Assembly (NCBI RefSeq): GCF_009846745.1
Contig: NZ_AQPF01000012.1
Location: 1 to 64,000, forward strand
DNA: 64,000 nt
Direction of reading: 5' to 3'
Source: Alloalcanivorax xiamenensis
Lineage (GTDB): Bacteria > Pseudomonadota > Gammaproteobacteria > Pseudomonadales > Alcanivoracaceae
Shown: in pieces, positions 57,053-64,000 of the stretch
Layout of the letters: each line of letters begins with the position of its first letter
Numbering within the stretch: position 1 is the stretch's first letter
The notes under the pieces: model-generated
The model's database searches: none
What the model was told of the DNA's origin: nothing
Seen by the model: the letters and a program-made list of their open reading frames with translations, nothing else
Translations under genes and position numbers: made by a program

Positions 57053-58255
57053 ATGAATTTTGATCTTCCCGAAGAGTTGGTGACACTGCGCGACGCGGTC
57101 ACCGACGTGTGTGAAAAACACCTGGTTCCCGGCATCAAGGAGTTCGAGCAGCGGCAGGAATTTGCTTACCCGCTGATCCGGGAGATGGGCAAGGCCGGTC
57201 TGTTCGGCGCGCCGTTCCCGGAAGAGCTGGGCGGTAGCGCCGCTGGTTTCCTGGCGGTGTCGGTGATCGCCGAGGAAATTTCCCGGTTGGCGCCGGAGTT
57301 TGGTTACGCCATGAACATGCAGTCAATGACTTGCCCTTACACTATCTACAATTGGGGCACGGAAGAGCAGGCGCGGCGGTTCGTGCCGGGGTTGATTGCC
57401 GGCGAGCAGATCGGCATGTTCGCCTTGTCCGAAGAAGGCAGCGGCTCTGATCCGGCGGGTTCCATGCGCACCGTGGCCAGACGTGATGGTGACGTGTATC
57501 GCCTGAATGGCTCGAAGATGTGGATCACTTTTTCTCATGCCACGGATGTGGGGGTTTTGTTCGCCAAAACCGACCCACACGCCGATCCGATGCATACTGG
57601 CATCACCGCTTTCATCGTGCAGCCGAAGCAATTCGAAGGCTACAGCGCGCAACCGATTGAATTGCCCGGCCTGTCCAAATCACTGCGCAGCTGTACCGTA
57701 TTCCTTGATGACTTCGTGGTGCCGGTGGAGAACCGGCTTGGTGAAGAGGGGCAGGGATTCCGTATCGCCATGAATGCTCTCGAGTACGGCCGTTTGACTG
57801 TCAGTGGACGATTGACCGGCCTGGCGCAATCCGCCCTGGAAGTGGCGCGGAACTACGCCAATGAGCGCATCATTGGCGGCAAACCGATCGCCCGCTTTCA
57901 ATTGATCCAGGAACGCATCGCCGATGCCACGGTGGCAGTGGAGGCGGCGCGATTGATGTCGCATCGGGTGGGCTGGACCATGGACCAGGGGCGGGTATCG
58001 ACCCGGGTGGCGTCCCGTGCCAAGTATTTTGCTACCCAGGCGGCGCGGCTCGCCGGTGACGTGGCCAGGGAAGTGCTGGGCGGTAATGCTCTGACGGCGG
58101 AGTATCCGGTCAACAAGATCAATGCCTATATCGACATGCTCACTGTCGGCGAGGGCTCCGAGAACGTGCAGCGAGTTCTGATTGGCGAGGATTCCCTGGG
58201 GATCAAGGATGCTACCCGGCATGCCATGCGCAACCGCTTCGTGGGAATGTTGTAG
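57053..58255 (+). CDS. Acyl-CoA dehydrogenase
   Basis: The 400-residue flavoenzyme belongs to the acyl-CoA dehydrogenase family. Motifs are IGMFALSEEGSGSDPAGSMRTVA, NGSKMWITFS, the FAD-binding LGGNALTAEYPVN and the catalytic-region RLMSHRV. It lies in the same operon as the TRAP genes and likely oxidises the CoA ester formed by the CoA transferase. ATG 57053 follows AGGA; a GTG at 57050 is possible. The substrate chain is unknown. Confidence 0.92.
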   Translation: MNFDLPEELVTLRDAVTDVCEKHLVPGIKEFEQRQEFAYPLIREMGKAGLFGAPFPEELGGSAAGFLAVSVIAEEISRLAPEFGYAMNMQSMTCPYTIYNWGTEEQARRFVPGLIAGEQIGMFALSEEGSGSDPAGSMRTVARRDGDVYRLNGSKMWITFSHATDVGVLFAKTDPHADPMHTGITAFIVQPKQFEGYSAQPIELPGLSKSLRSCTVFLDDFVVPVENRLGEEGQGFRIAMNALEYGRLTVSGRLTGLAQSALEVARNYANERIIGGKPIARFQLIQERIADATVAVEAARLMSHRVGWTMDQGRVSTRVASRAKYFATQAARLAGDVAREVLGGNALTAEYPVNKINAYIDMLTVGEGSENVQRVLIGEDSLGIKDATRHAMRNRFVGML

Positions 58256-58272
58256 CGCCGGTGGCGTGGAAG

Positions 58273-58311
58273 GCCGCGGCGGGAGCTAGCAAGGAAAGCT
58301 CCCGCCGCGGC
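58273..58311 (+). terminator. Strong GC hairpin after the acyl-CoA dehydrogenase gene
   Basis: GCCGCGGCGGGAGCT pairs with AGCTCCCGCCGCGGC, a 15-bp perfect stem with a short loop, 17 bases after the stop codon. It lacks a T-run, so it is a weak candidate terminator or an mRNA-stabilising foldback. Confidence 0.6.
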
Positions 58312-58357
58312 TTCGTGGTTCCGTTCTATGGGCCGCAATGGACCTTAACGTGTTGTC

Positions 58358-58744
58358 TCAGAACGGCAGAGCTTTCTGAATCAGACCGGCGATATCGCCT
58401 TGTCCTTGTTTCTGGAAATACTGCAGGATCAGCGGGATAAACTGCACCAGGGTATCCTTGTCCAGTCCCAGCTTTTGCATGCCGCCGGCGATTTGCGTCA
58501 GACCCGCCAGCTTGTCACTGCCCATGCTGGAAAGCAGCCCACCGGCCATGCCGAGCAGAGAGTCGCCGCCGCTTTCCGGGGCTTGCGACATCATTCCTTC
58601 CAGTTTGGGTTCGGCGCCGAGAATACGGCCGAAGTCGGTGCCGGAAAGATTGTCCTTTACCAGTTTCATCAGCAGGCCGGTGCCGCCCTCGGCTTGCTGG
58701 CCACTGACCCCGAGGGTGGACACGAGTTGGTTGATCAGGTCCAT
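58358..58744 (-). CDS. DUF2780 family protein
   Basis: The 128-residue protein is of the DUF2780 type (VcgC/VcgE-like): MDLINQLVSTLGVSGQQAEGGTGLLM, LLGMAGGLLSSMGS and LAGLTQIAGGMQKLGLDKDTLVQFIPLILQYFQKQGQGDIAGL. It is small, glycine-rich and without signal peptide. It lies 22 bases downstream of the Kbp-like gene and may be co-transcribed with it. Function unknown. Confidence 0.85.
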   Translation of the reverse strand: MDLINQLVSTLGVSGQQAEGGTGLLMKLVKDNLSGTDFGRILGAEPKLEGMMSQAPESGGDSLLGMAGGLLSSMGSDKLAGLTQIAGGMQKLGLDKDTLVQFIPLILQYFQKQGQGDIAGLIQKALPF

Positions 58745-58766
58745 GGCCTTGTCTCCTTGCCGGTAT

Positions 58767-59204
58767 TTACTTGGGAATACGGATTTTCTGACCCGGGTAG
58801 ATCAGGTCGGGGTCCTTGATCACTTCACGGTTGGCTTCGAAGATGGCGGTATATTTGTTGCCGTCGCCGTAAAACTGGCTGGCCACCTTCCACAAGGTGT
58901 CGCCTTTCTGAATTTCGTAGTACTCCACTTCTTCCACTGCTGCTTCCGCCGGCAGGGTCAGGGCGTCGCCTTCCACTTTCTCCACGTTTTCCACGTTACC
59001 GGCCAGCAGTACGGTTTTTTCCTTGGCGGCCTGATTTTCGCAATCACCGCTGAGCGTGGCGCAGCCGTCGGCGAACTTCACCTCCAGGTTCGATACGCCG
59101 GGATTGTCCTCCAGAATGTGTGCTTTGATTTTTTCGGCCGCGTCCGTGTCATCGCTACCGAACAGTTTCTTACCGATGTTTTTCGCAAAGCTGAACAGAT
59201 CCAT
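58767..59204 (-). CDS. kbp: Kbp-like BON-LysM potassium-binding protein
   Basis: The 145-residue protein has a BON domain (about 20-85, AEKIKAHILEDNPGVSNLEVKFADGCATLSGDC) and a C-terminal LysM (YYEIQKGDTLWKVASQFYGDGNKYTAIFEANREVIKDPDLIYPGQKIRIP). That is the plan of E. coli Kbp/YgaU (149 residues), a cytoplasmic potassium sensor. The start at 59204 fits this length. Confidence 0.93.
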   Translation of the reverse strand: MDLFSFAKNIGKKLFGSDDTDAAEKIKAHILEDNPGVSNLEVKFADGCATLSGDCENQAAKEKTVLLAGNVENVEKVEGDALTLPAEAAVEEVEYYEIQKGDTLWKVASQFYGDGNKYTAIFEANREVIKDPDLIYPGQKIRIPK

Positions 59205-59408
59205 GTTGCATTCCTCATACATTAAGGTGGGTCAGGCTCGGGGCCAGGGCTTGATTATTTCCCTATTGGCACGGCAAACACCATGCCAGATGATCTTTTC
59301 TTACCGTAATTCAACACTATTTTGTGATTGTCTCGTGACGGCGCTTCGCGTCATGCAACTATTGGATTATGTTTGGCGGATCGGTGGGCCCTGAATCGGG
59401 AGGGGCTG

Positions 59409-59612
59409 ATGCCGGAGGCAGGGACAATGACTTCCGCCAGGGACAGCGAGGCGCTTGAGGATGCGATCAGAGGCCGCGGTGCCTTTCGCCGCTTCAAGTC
59501 CCTGGTCTTTGATCTTGGCCTGGAGGATGAATGGCATCGGTTCAGGGGCGGGGCGTTGGAGGCGATGTTGGCGTACTGGATGGATTCGGAGAGGATCGAG
59601 TACGACGATTAG
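59409..59612 (+). CDS. Short UPF0158-like protein, possible remnant
   Basis: The 67-residue frame ends with a UPF0158-type C-terminus: IRGRGAFRRFKSLVFDLGLEDEWHRFRGGALEAMLAYWMDSERIEY. Full members are about 150 residues, so the N-terminal half is absent. No upstream in-frame sequence restores it. It may be a decayed gene or a natural short form. A good AGGGGC lies before ATG 59409. Confidence 0.5.
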   Translation: MPEAGTMTSARDSEALEDAIRGRGAFRRFKSLVFDLGLEDEWHRFRGGALEAMLAYWMDSERIEYDD

Positions 59613-59669
59613 GCCGGGGTTGATCCCGCTTCCGCGGATAACGACAATCCTGTTTTCCATAGCGATCCC

Positions 59670-60683
59670 GTGAGATTGGCACCGTTGCGTCTATTCTGTT
59701 CTTTCATGGTTCTCGTGTTGCTCAGTGCCGGTGCCGCGGGCGACACCGTCTGGCTGAAAAATGGCGACCGGCTTACCGGCGAGATCGTGCTGATGGACAG
59801 CACCAAACTGCTGTTGGAGACCCCCTACGCCGGTGCGGTGCCGATAGATCGGGAGATGATCAGCACGCTGCAAAGTGACCATGGGTTGCTGGTGAAGTGG
59901 CCTGGGGGCAACGGTGAGGTCAGCAAGACGGTGGCGGCGGGGCAGCCAGGGCGGATCGTCGTCAGCAATGGCGAGGAAACCTCCGTGGAGTTGACCAGTG
60001 TCACCCGGATGTTGCGTCCCAAACCCTTGCTGCAGGACCTGGAGTGGACCGGCGACCTGGAGTTCGATATCAATTACGAGCGGGCCGAGCGGGACACCGA
60101 TGACTTCGATCTGGCCCTGAACAATCAAGCCCGACACGGGCCCTGGCGGCATAACCTGCAGGCCGACTACAACCGCAAGTTCCGTGACGATGTGCGTATT
60201 GAGCAGGACTGGAGCGCCAAGTACGCGCTGGACCGCTTCATCACTCAGAGCCGTTTCTGGCAGACCCGCTACGAGTATCAGCGTGATTGGTTCGAGAACG
60301 TACGCCGACGACGTGCCCTCGGCACCGGGCCGGGGTACCAGTTCTGGGACAATGAGTTGGGTGCCTTTTCCCTGGCCTGGCTGCTCAGCTACAACCAGTT
60401 CTCCTACGCGGAAAGGAGCGACAAGGATTTCTATGCCTTGAGCATGCAGTGGGATTACACCCGCTATCTGGTGGGCAAGACCTTCGAGCTGTTCAGCCGG
60501 GGCAGCGTCGGCAAGGCCCTGAGCGGCGTGGAGGGCTATTCCGTGGATGCGGAATTCGGCGTGCGATACCGGCTCACGGACTGGGCCTCACTGAGCATGA
60601 AAGTGGAAACCGATCTGGTGAAGGATTTCTCCGAGGACCTGGATGAAACCGATTACAGTCTTGGGCTGGGCATCGGATGGTGA
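59670..60683 (+). CDS. DUF481-type outer-membrane protein
   Basis: The 337-residue protein has a signal peptide (RLAPLRLFCSFMVLVLLSAGAA) and an N-terminal domain with VWLKNGDRLTGEIVLMDSTKLLLETPYAG. It ends in a beta-barrel of the DUF481 type (LEFDINYERAERDTDDFDLALNNQA... to SLGLGIGW). The GTG start at 59670 gives a basic signal-peptide n-region. A later ATG at 59706 would start mid-signal. The barrel sits in the outer membrane. Function unknown. Confidence 0.85.
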   Translation: MRLAPLRLFCSFMVLVLLSAGAAGDTVWLKNGDRLTGEIVLMDSTKLLLETPYAGAVPIDREMISTLQSDHGLLVKWPGGNGEVSKTVAAGQPGRIVVSNGEETSVELTSVTRMLRPKPLLQDLEWTGDLEFDINYERAERDTDDFDLALNNQARHGPWRHNLQADYNRKFRDDVRIEQDWSAKYALDRFITQSRFWQTRYEYQRDWFENVRRRRALGTGPGYQFWDNELGAFSLAWLLSYNQFSYAERSDKDFYALSMQWDYTRYLVGKTFELFSRGSVGKALSGVEGYSVDAEFGVRYRLTDWASLSMKVETDLVKDFSEDLDETDYSLGLGIGW

Positions 60684-60698
60684 GGTGGCGCCGACGGT

Positions 60699-61859
60699 CT
60701 AGGGCCAATTCCATGGCGGGGTATCCAACAGCCCCTGGCCTCTGATCCGGGTTTCCCCAAGCTCTTTCTCCAGTTCCACGCCATGGCAATCCGGTTCCTG
60801 ATTCAATGCCGCCACCAGGCGGCTGGCGTGGCTGATCACCCACACCTGGCCGTGGCGGCTGGCGCGGGCAATCAATCGCGCCAGGGCGGGCAACAGATCC
60901 GGATGCAGGCTGTTTTCCGGTTCGTTCAGAACCATCAGTGAGGGTGGTCGTGATGTCAGTAAGGCCGCGATCAAAAGCAGATAACGCAGGGTGCCATCGG
61001 ACAGCTCCGCGGCTGTCAACGGACGCAGCAGGCCGTACTGATGGAAGGCGATCTTGAGCCGGCCATCGTTCAGGGGAACGATGGCCAGGCGCGCTCCGGG
61101 AAACGCGTCCTCGATGGCGCTGTCGAGCGCTTCGGCATCGCCGATTTCCCGGATGGTTTGCAGGGCCGCGGCCAGATCGCGGCCGTCGTGATGCAGCACG
61201 GAGGTGCGGGTGCCGAGCTGAACCTGCCGGGCGGGGGCGTCCTGATCGGTGCGAAAGTGGTCGTAGAAGCGCCAGCCGCGAATTCGCTCGCGCAAAGTGA
61301 CCACCTCCGGTGTGGAGCGGGCGTCGGCCACCTGGCTGAACAGGCTGTCGAAGCTGTTGAGGTGCTCACTGATAACCTGCCAGTGGCCTTCGCTCCGGGT
61401 CTTCACCAGCGGACCGCCGCGGTCCACCAACACCGTGGCCGGGCGGTAGCTGGAACCGGCCCAGATCAGTTCCCGCTTGATCTCCGGGTCCAGATTGAAA
61501 GCGGTGGTGCAATCCGGTTTCGGCAGACCCAGCTCGATCAGATAGCCATAGTCCTCATCGTTGAATCCGAGGCGCAGGCGGCGGCTATGCTGGCGAGGCC
61601 CGCCCTGCACCGGCACCGAGCCGTTGCGCATGCCTTTGGTGAGGGTCTCTGGTCCGGCCCAGAACGTGGACTCCAGCCCGCCTTCGGCGGCCAGGGCGGC
61701 GATGACGTCGTCACGTGCGGTGGCGGCCAGCAACCGCAGGGCCCGGTACAAATTGGATTTGCCGCTGCCGTTGGCGCCGGTGACCACATTCAGGGGGGCC
61801 AGCGGCACGGTCAGATTCAGAACGGAACGATAGTTGCCAATGGCCAGCGTGGTCAGCAT
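60699..61859 (-). CDS. AAA-family ATPase (AAA_21/RecF-like)
   Basis: The 386-residue protein has LTTLAIGNYRSVLNLTVPLAPLNVVTGANGSGKSNLYRAL (Walker A GANGSGKS) at the start. A signature region (LSDGTLRYLLLIAALL) and Walker B (SLMVLNEPENSLHPDLLPAL) follow, the AAA_21 order. No Toprim or nuclease domain is fused, and no partner gene (such as an OLD-like nuclease) is adjacent. It may be a DNA or RNA surveillance protein. Start 61859 is used instead of 61946. Confidence 0.88.
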   Translation of the reverse strand: MLTTLAIGNYRSVLNLTVPLAPLNVVTGANGSGKSNLYRALRLLAATARDDVIAALAAEGGLESTFWAGPETLTKGMRNGSVPVQGGPRQHSRRLRLGFNDEDYGYLIELGLPKPDCTTAFNLDPEIKRELIWAGSSYRPATVLVDRGGPLVKTRSEGHWQVISEHLNSFDSLFSQVADARSTPEVVTLRERIRGWRFYDHFRTDQDAPARQVQLGTRTSVLHHDGRDLAAALQTIREIGDAEALDSAIEDAFPGARLAIVPLNDGRLKIAFHQYGLLRPLTAAELSDGTLRYLLLIAALLTSRPPSLMVLNEPENSLHPDLLPALARLIARASRHGQVWVISHASRLVAALNQEPDCHGVELEKELGETRIRGQGLLDTPPWNWP

Positions 61860-61970
61860 GCCGGGGATTCCCTGGTGGCGAAGAGAGGCCAGTAAAAAGG
61901 AATCCCGATAGTGTTTCAAGGCGGTGAACACGGCCTTCCTCATCACCCTCGCCGTGCTATGCTGGCGCCC

Positions 61971-62606
61971 ATGAAAGCCGTCATCATTATTGTGAGTACC
62001 CTGCTGGGGGCGATGCCGTTACCGGTCGTGGCCCAGCCCTCGACGGAGTCCGCCTTCGTGACGGCCTTGGTCGATGCCGCCATGGCGCGAACCCGGGTAT
62101 CCGTCACCTATGACGGCGGTTATCGCCGCATTGATTATCCCAACGGGGACGTGCCCGACAATATTGGCGTTTGCACGGATGTGGTGATTCGCTCTTATCG
62201 CAAGGTCGGGGTGGATCTGCAGCGTCTGGTGCACGAGGACATGAGACAAGCCTTCGATGCCTATCCTAAGCACTGGGGATTGCGCCGCCCCGACACCAAT
62301 ATCGATCATCGGCGCGTGCCCAATCTGCAAACGTTCTTTGAGCGTCAGGGGGCGGCGCTGCCGGTTTCCGACCGGGCCGACGCTTACCGTCCCGGTGACC
62401 TGGTCACCTGGATGCTGCCCGGTAATCTCCCGCACATTGGGGTGGTCGCCAATCAACGTTCCACCGATAGCGGCCGTCCCTTGATCATTCACAACATCGG
62501 ACGCGGACCGGAATTGGAGGATCTGCTGTTCTCTTATCCCATCACCGGGCACTACCGTTATGTCCGGCTTCCCAGCCGGGAGGCATCGCATGGTGTTGCC
62601 CACTGA
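61971..62606 (+). CDS. DUF1287 family periplasmic protein
   Basis: The 211-residue exported protein has a signal peptide (KAVIIIVSTLLGAMPLPVVAQ). DUF1287 motifs are TYDGGYRRIDYPNGDVPDNIGVCTDVVIRSYRKVGVDLQ and DHRRVPNLQTFF, then PHIGVV. The family resembles NlpC/P60 peptidases: Cys near GVCTD and His in PHIGVV could be catalytic, though activity is unproven. Confidence 0.88.
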   Translation: MKAVIIIVSTLLGAMPLPVVAQPSTESAFVTALVDAAMARTRVSVTYDGGYRRIDYPNGDVPDNIGVCTDVVIRSYRKVGVDLQRLVHEDMRQAFDAYPKHWGLRRPDTNIDHRRVPNLQTFFERQGAALPVSDRADAYRPGDLVTWMLPGNLPHIGVVANQRSTDSGRPLIIHNIGRGPELEDLLFSYPITGHYRYVRLPSREASHGVAH

Positions 62607-62615
62607 TATGTTGTC

Positions 62616-63221
62616 TCAGCGGCCCCGCCGCCGCTCAATGGCGACCTGAATCAACGGCATCCGGTCATTGCCGAAGTACATGTCATCGCCGTCGATAAAA
62701 ATAGTAGGTGAACCGAAGCCGCCCCGTCGTATGACGGCCTCCGTGTTCTCGCGCAGCTGGTCCTTGATCCCGGGTTCCTGGATGCCGGCGAAGAAAGCGT
62801 CCCGGTCCACGCCCAGCTGTTCCAGAATCGGGATCAACTGGTCGTCCTGGGCGATGTCCTTGCCATCGCGCCAATAGCTCTGGAACACCGCCCGGGCAAA
62901 GGGCACCAGCTTGCCCTGAGGGGCGAGCCAGAGGCAGCCGCGCATGGCCTTGACGCTGTTCACCGGAAATACCTCCGGCCAATTGATTTCCAGCCCCTGA
63001 TAGCGCGCCCAGTCCCGCAGATCCTTGCGCATATAGCTCGCTTTCTGCGGTACCGGTTTTTCTCGCGAAGCGTACACGGAGGGGTTGATGGTATTGAAGA
63101 TGCCGCCCACCAGGATGGGTTTCCATTCGATGCTGGTGCCGGTGTCGTTGGCGACGTTTTGAATACTCTCGAAGCCCAGATAAGTCCAGGGGCTGGAGCA
63201 GTCGAAGTAAAACTCGATCAT
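62616..63221 (-). CDS. 2-hydroxychromene-2-carboxylate isomerase-like DsbA-family protein
   Basis: The 201-residue thioredoxin-fold protein of the HCCA isomerase/GST-kappa type has FYFDCSSPWTYLGFESI at the start, with a Ser in place of the CxxC. It ends FGSPTIFIDGDDMYFGNDRMPL. Such enzymes use glutathione to isomerise chromene carboxylates in naphthalene-type pathways or act on other substrates. It is directly followed upstream by a GST gene, probably in one operon. Confidence 0.88.
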   Translation of the reverse strand: MIEFYFDCSSPWTYLGFESIQNVANDTGTSIEWKPILVGGIFNTINPSVYASREKPVPQKASYMRKDLRDWARYQGLEINWPEVFPVNSVKAMRGCLWLAPQGKLVPFARAVFQSYWRDGKDIAQDDQLIPILEQLGVDRDAFFAGIQEPGIKDQLRENTEAVIRRGGFGSPTIFIDGDDMYFGNDRMPLIQVAIERRRGR

Positions 63222-63239
63222 GGCGAAATCCTTGTGGTG

Positions 63240-63935
63240 TTATTCGCTGGTCACGGTTTGGTTCTGGCCGAACAGGACCCGTTTGGCGTCGTCGGACATG
63301 GTGCTCTGGCGCAGCGCCTTGCCCACAGCGAGGCCTTTTTGCAGCGCTTCGCGGCCCCGCAACCGCGAGAACCAGCGCGCTACGTTGGGGAAGTCGTCCA
63401 GTGTGATGCCCTGGGCTTTGTGGGTCATCACCCAGGGAAAGATAGCCATGTCGGCGATGGAATAGTCGCCGGCCACGCAAGGGACGTCAGTAAGGGCCTG
63501 ATCCAGGACGCCGTAGAGGCGCCGGGCCTCGCGGCCGTAGCGGTCAATGGCGTAGGGTACCTTCTCCGGTGCGTATAACAGGAAATGCCCGTTTTGACCC
63601 AGCATCGGGCCCAAGCCGCCCATTTGCCACATCAGCCACTGTTTGGCCCGGTAGCGTCCACGCAGGTCCACGGGCAGGAAGCAGCCGCTCTTCTCGGCCA
63701 GATACTCCAGGATGGCTCCGCTTTCGAAAAGGGAAACCGGCTCGCCGCCATCCTCCGGCGCATGATCCACCAGTGCCGGCATCCGGCCATTGGGGCTGAG
63801 GGAGAGGAACGCCGGATCGAATTGCTCTCCCTTGCCGATATTGACCGGCACGATGCGGTAAGGCAGTCCGCACTCCTCCAGCATGATGGTGATTTTCCAG
63901 CCATTGGGGGTGGGCCAGTAGTACAGATCAAGCAC
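63240..63935 (-). CDS. Glutathione S-transferase (YfcG-like)
   Basis: The 231-residue protein has the N-terminal YYWPTPNGWKITIMLEECGLPY and the conserved Asn (PTPNGWK) of the nu-class GST/YfcG group. NGRMPALVDHAPEDGG, VSLFESGAILEYLAEKSGCFLP and a helical C-terminal half (GDYSIADMAIFPWV) complete it. It is expected to use glutathione in disulphide reduction or conjugation. It lies 18 bases before the isomerase gene. The start has GGGAGACG before it. Confidence 0.92.
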   Translation of the reverse strand: MLDLYYWPTPNGWKITIMLEECGLPYRIVPVNIGKGEQFDPAFLSLSPNGRMPALVDHAPEDGGEPVSLFESGAILEYLAEKSGCFLPVDLRGRYRAKQWLMWQMGGLGPMLGQNGHFLLYAPEKVPYAIDRYGREARRLYGVLDQALTDVPCVAGDYSIADMAIFPWVMTHKAQGITLDDFPNVARWFSRLRGREALQKGLAVGKALRQSTMSDDAKRVLFGQNQTVTSE

Positions 63936-64000
63936 AAGCGTCTCCCGGAGTTATTGTCGTGGTTATGGGCGGTATACCGCCGGGTCCAGACCAATCTAAA

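Noticed and set aside
1..64000. CRISPR array, prophage, tRNA or rRNA
   Set aside because: No regularly spaced direct repeats with unique spacers, phage structural genes or RNA gene signatures were seen.

Overview
The window is GC-rich bacterial DNA from a gammaproteobacterium, most likely a marine Alcanivorax/Alloalcanivorax-type organism. That is an inference from overall gene content: a FadL-like porin paired with a large Ig-like lipoprotein, a split glycine decarboxylase (GcvPA/GcvPB), FecI/FecR/TonB iron uptake, a TRAP transporter plus acyl-CoA genes, and Pseudomonas-like REP palindromes. No rRNA, tRNA, CRISPR array, phage or integrase gene was seen.

Layout. 1-5.2 kb: a REP/BIME cluster, an AT-rich leader, a FadL-type outer-membrane protein and a 1036-residue Ig-like lipoprotein. 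5.4-10 kb: gcvT-gcvH-gcvPA-gcvPB with REP palindromes between genes. 10.3-18.5 kb: a lower-GC stretch that I read as an integron gene-cassette array with no integrase in the window. All its genes are on the + strand, it has several attC sites, and most cassettes show matching terminal R'' and R' core sites. Cargo includes a PIN-like nuclease, a DUF5343 + Swt1-type HEPN pair, a TIR-like (CAP12/Pycsar-effector type) protein, a zinc-ribbon protein and a secreted repeat protein. A roughly 70-bp palindromic (REPIN/MITE-like) repeat is scattered through and beyond the array, and at least one full copy sits inside an attC. 18.5-25.2 kb: accessory genes (SymE toxin, a broken GFA gene, DUF1294, fatty acid desaturase, butanediol-type dehydrogenase, murein endopeptidase-like protein, intact GFA, GNAT).

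25.4-39.5 kb: an FdhF/YdeP-type molybdoenzyme; a minus-strand sigma/FecR/TonB receptor/PepSY iron operon with a Fur-like box; an OsmC-YcaO fusion; an oxidoreductase-MFS-methyltransferase-MmcQ run; and a bacterial voltage-gated sodium channel with a TLESWSMG filter. 39.7-47 kb: small hypothetical genes, several decayed genes, an HD hydrolase, a GluR0-like potassium channel, VOC, YghU, OsmC and GST.

47.1-51.8 kb: a tight four-gene minus-strand operon, DUF3348 - DUF802 (MotA/TolQ/ExbB-like with a long coiled-coil tail of four 73-residue repeats) - OmpA/MotB-like - DUF2894. This resembles the ZorA/ZorB motor of Zorya defence but lacks ZorC/ZorD, and it is the best candidate here for an undescribed system. 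51.9-58.3 kb: CoA transferase divergent from an IclR regulator, then a TRAP transporter and acyl-CoA dehydrogenase, with a perfect 17-bp palindrome in the divergent promoter. These genes together look like a pathway for importing a carboxylic acid and activating it with CoA. 58.3-64 kb: envelope and housekeeping genes (DUF2780, Kbp-like LysM protein, DUF481, AAA ATPase, DUF1287) and a DsbA-type isomerase + GST pair.
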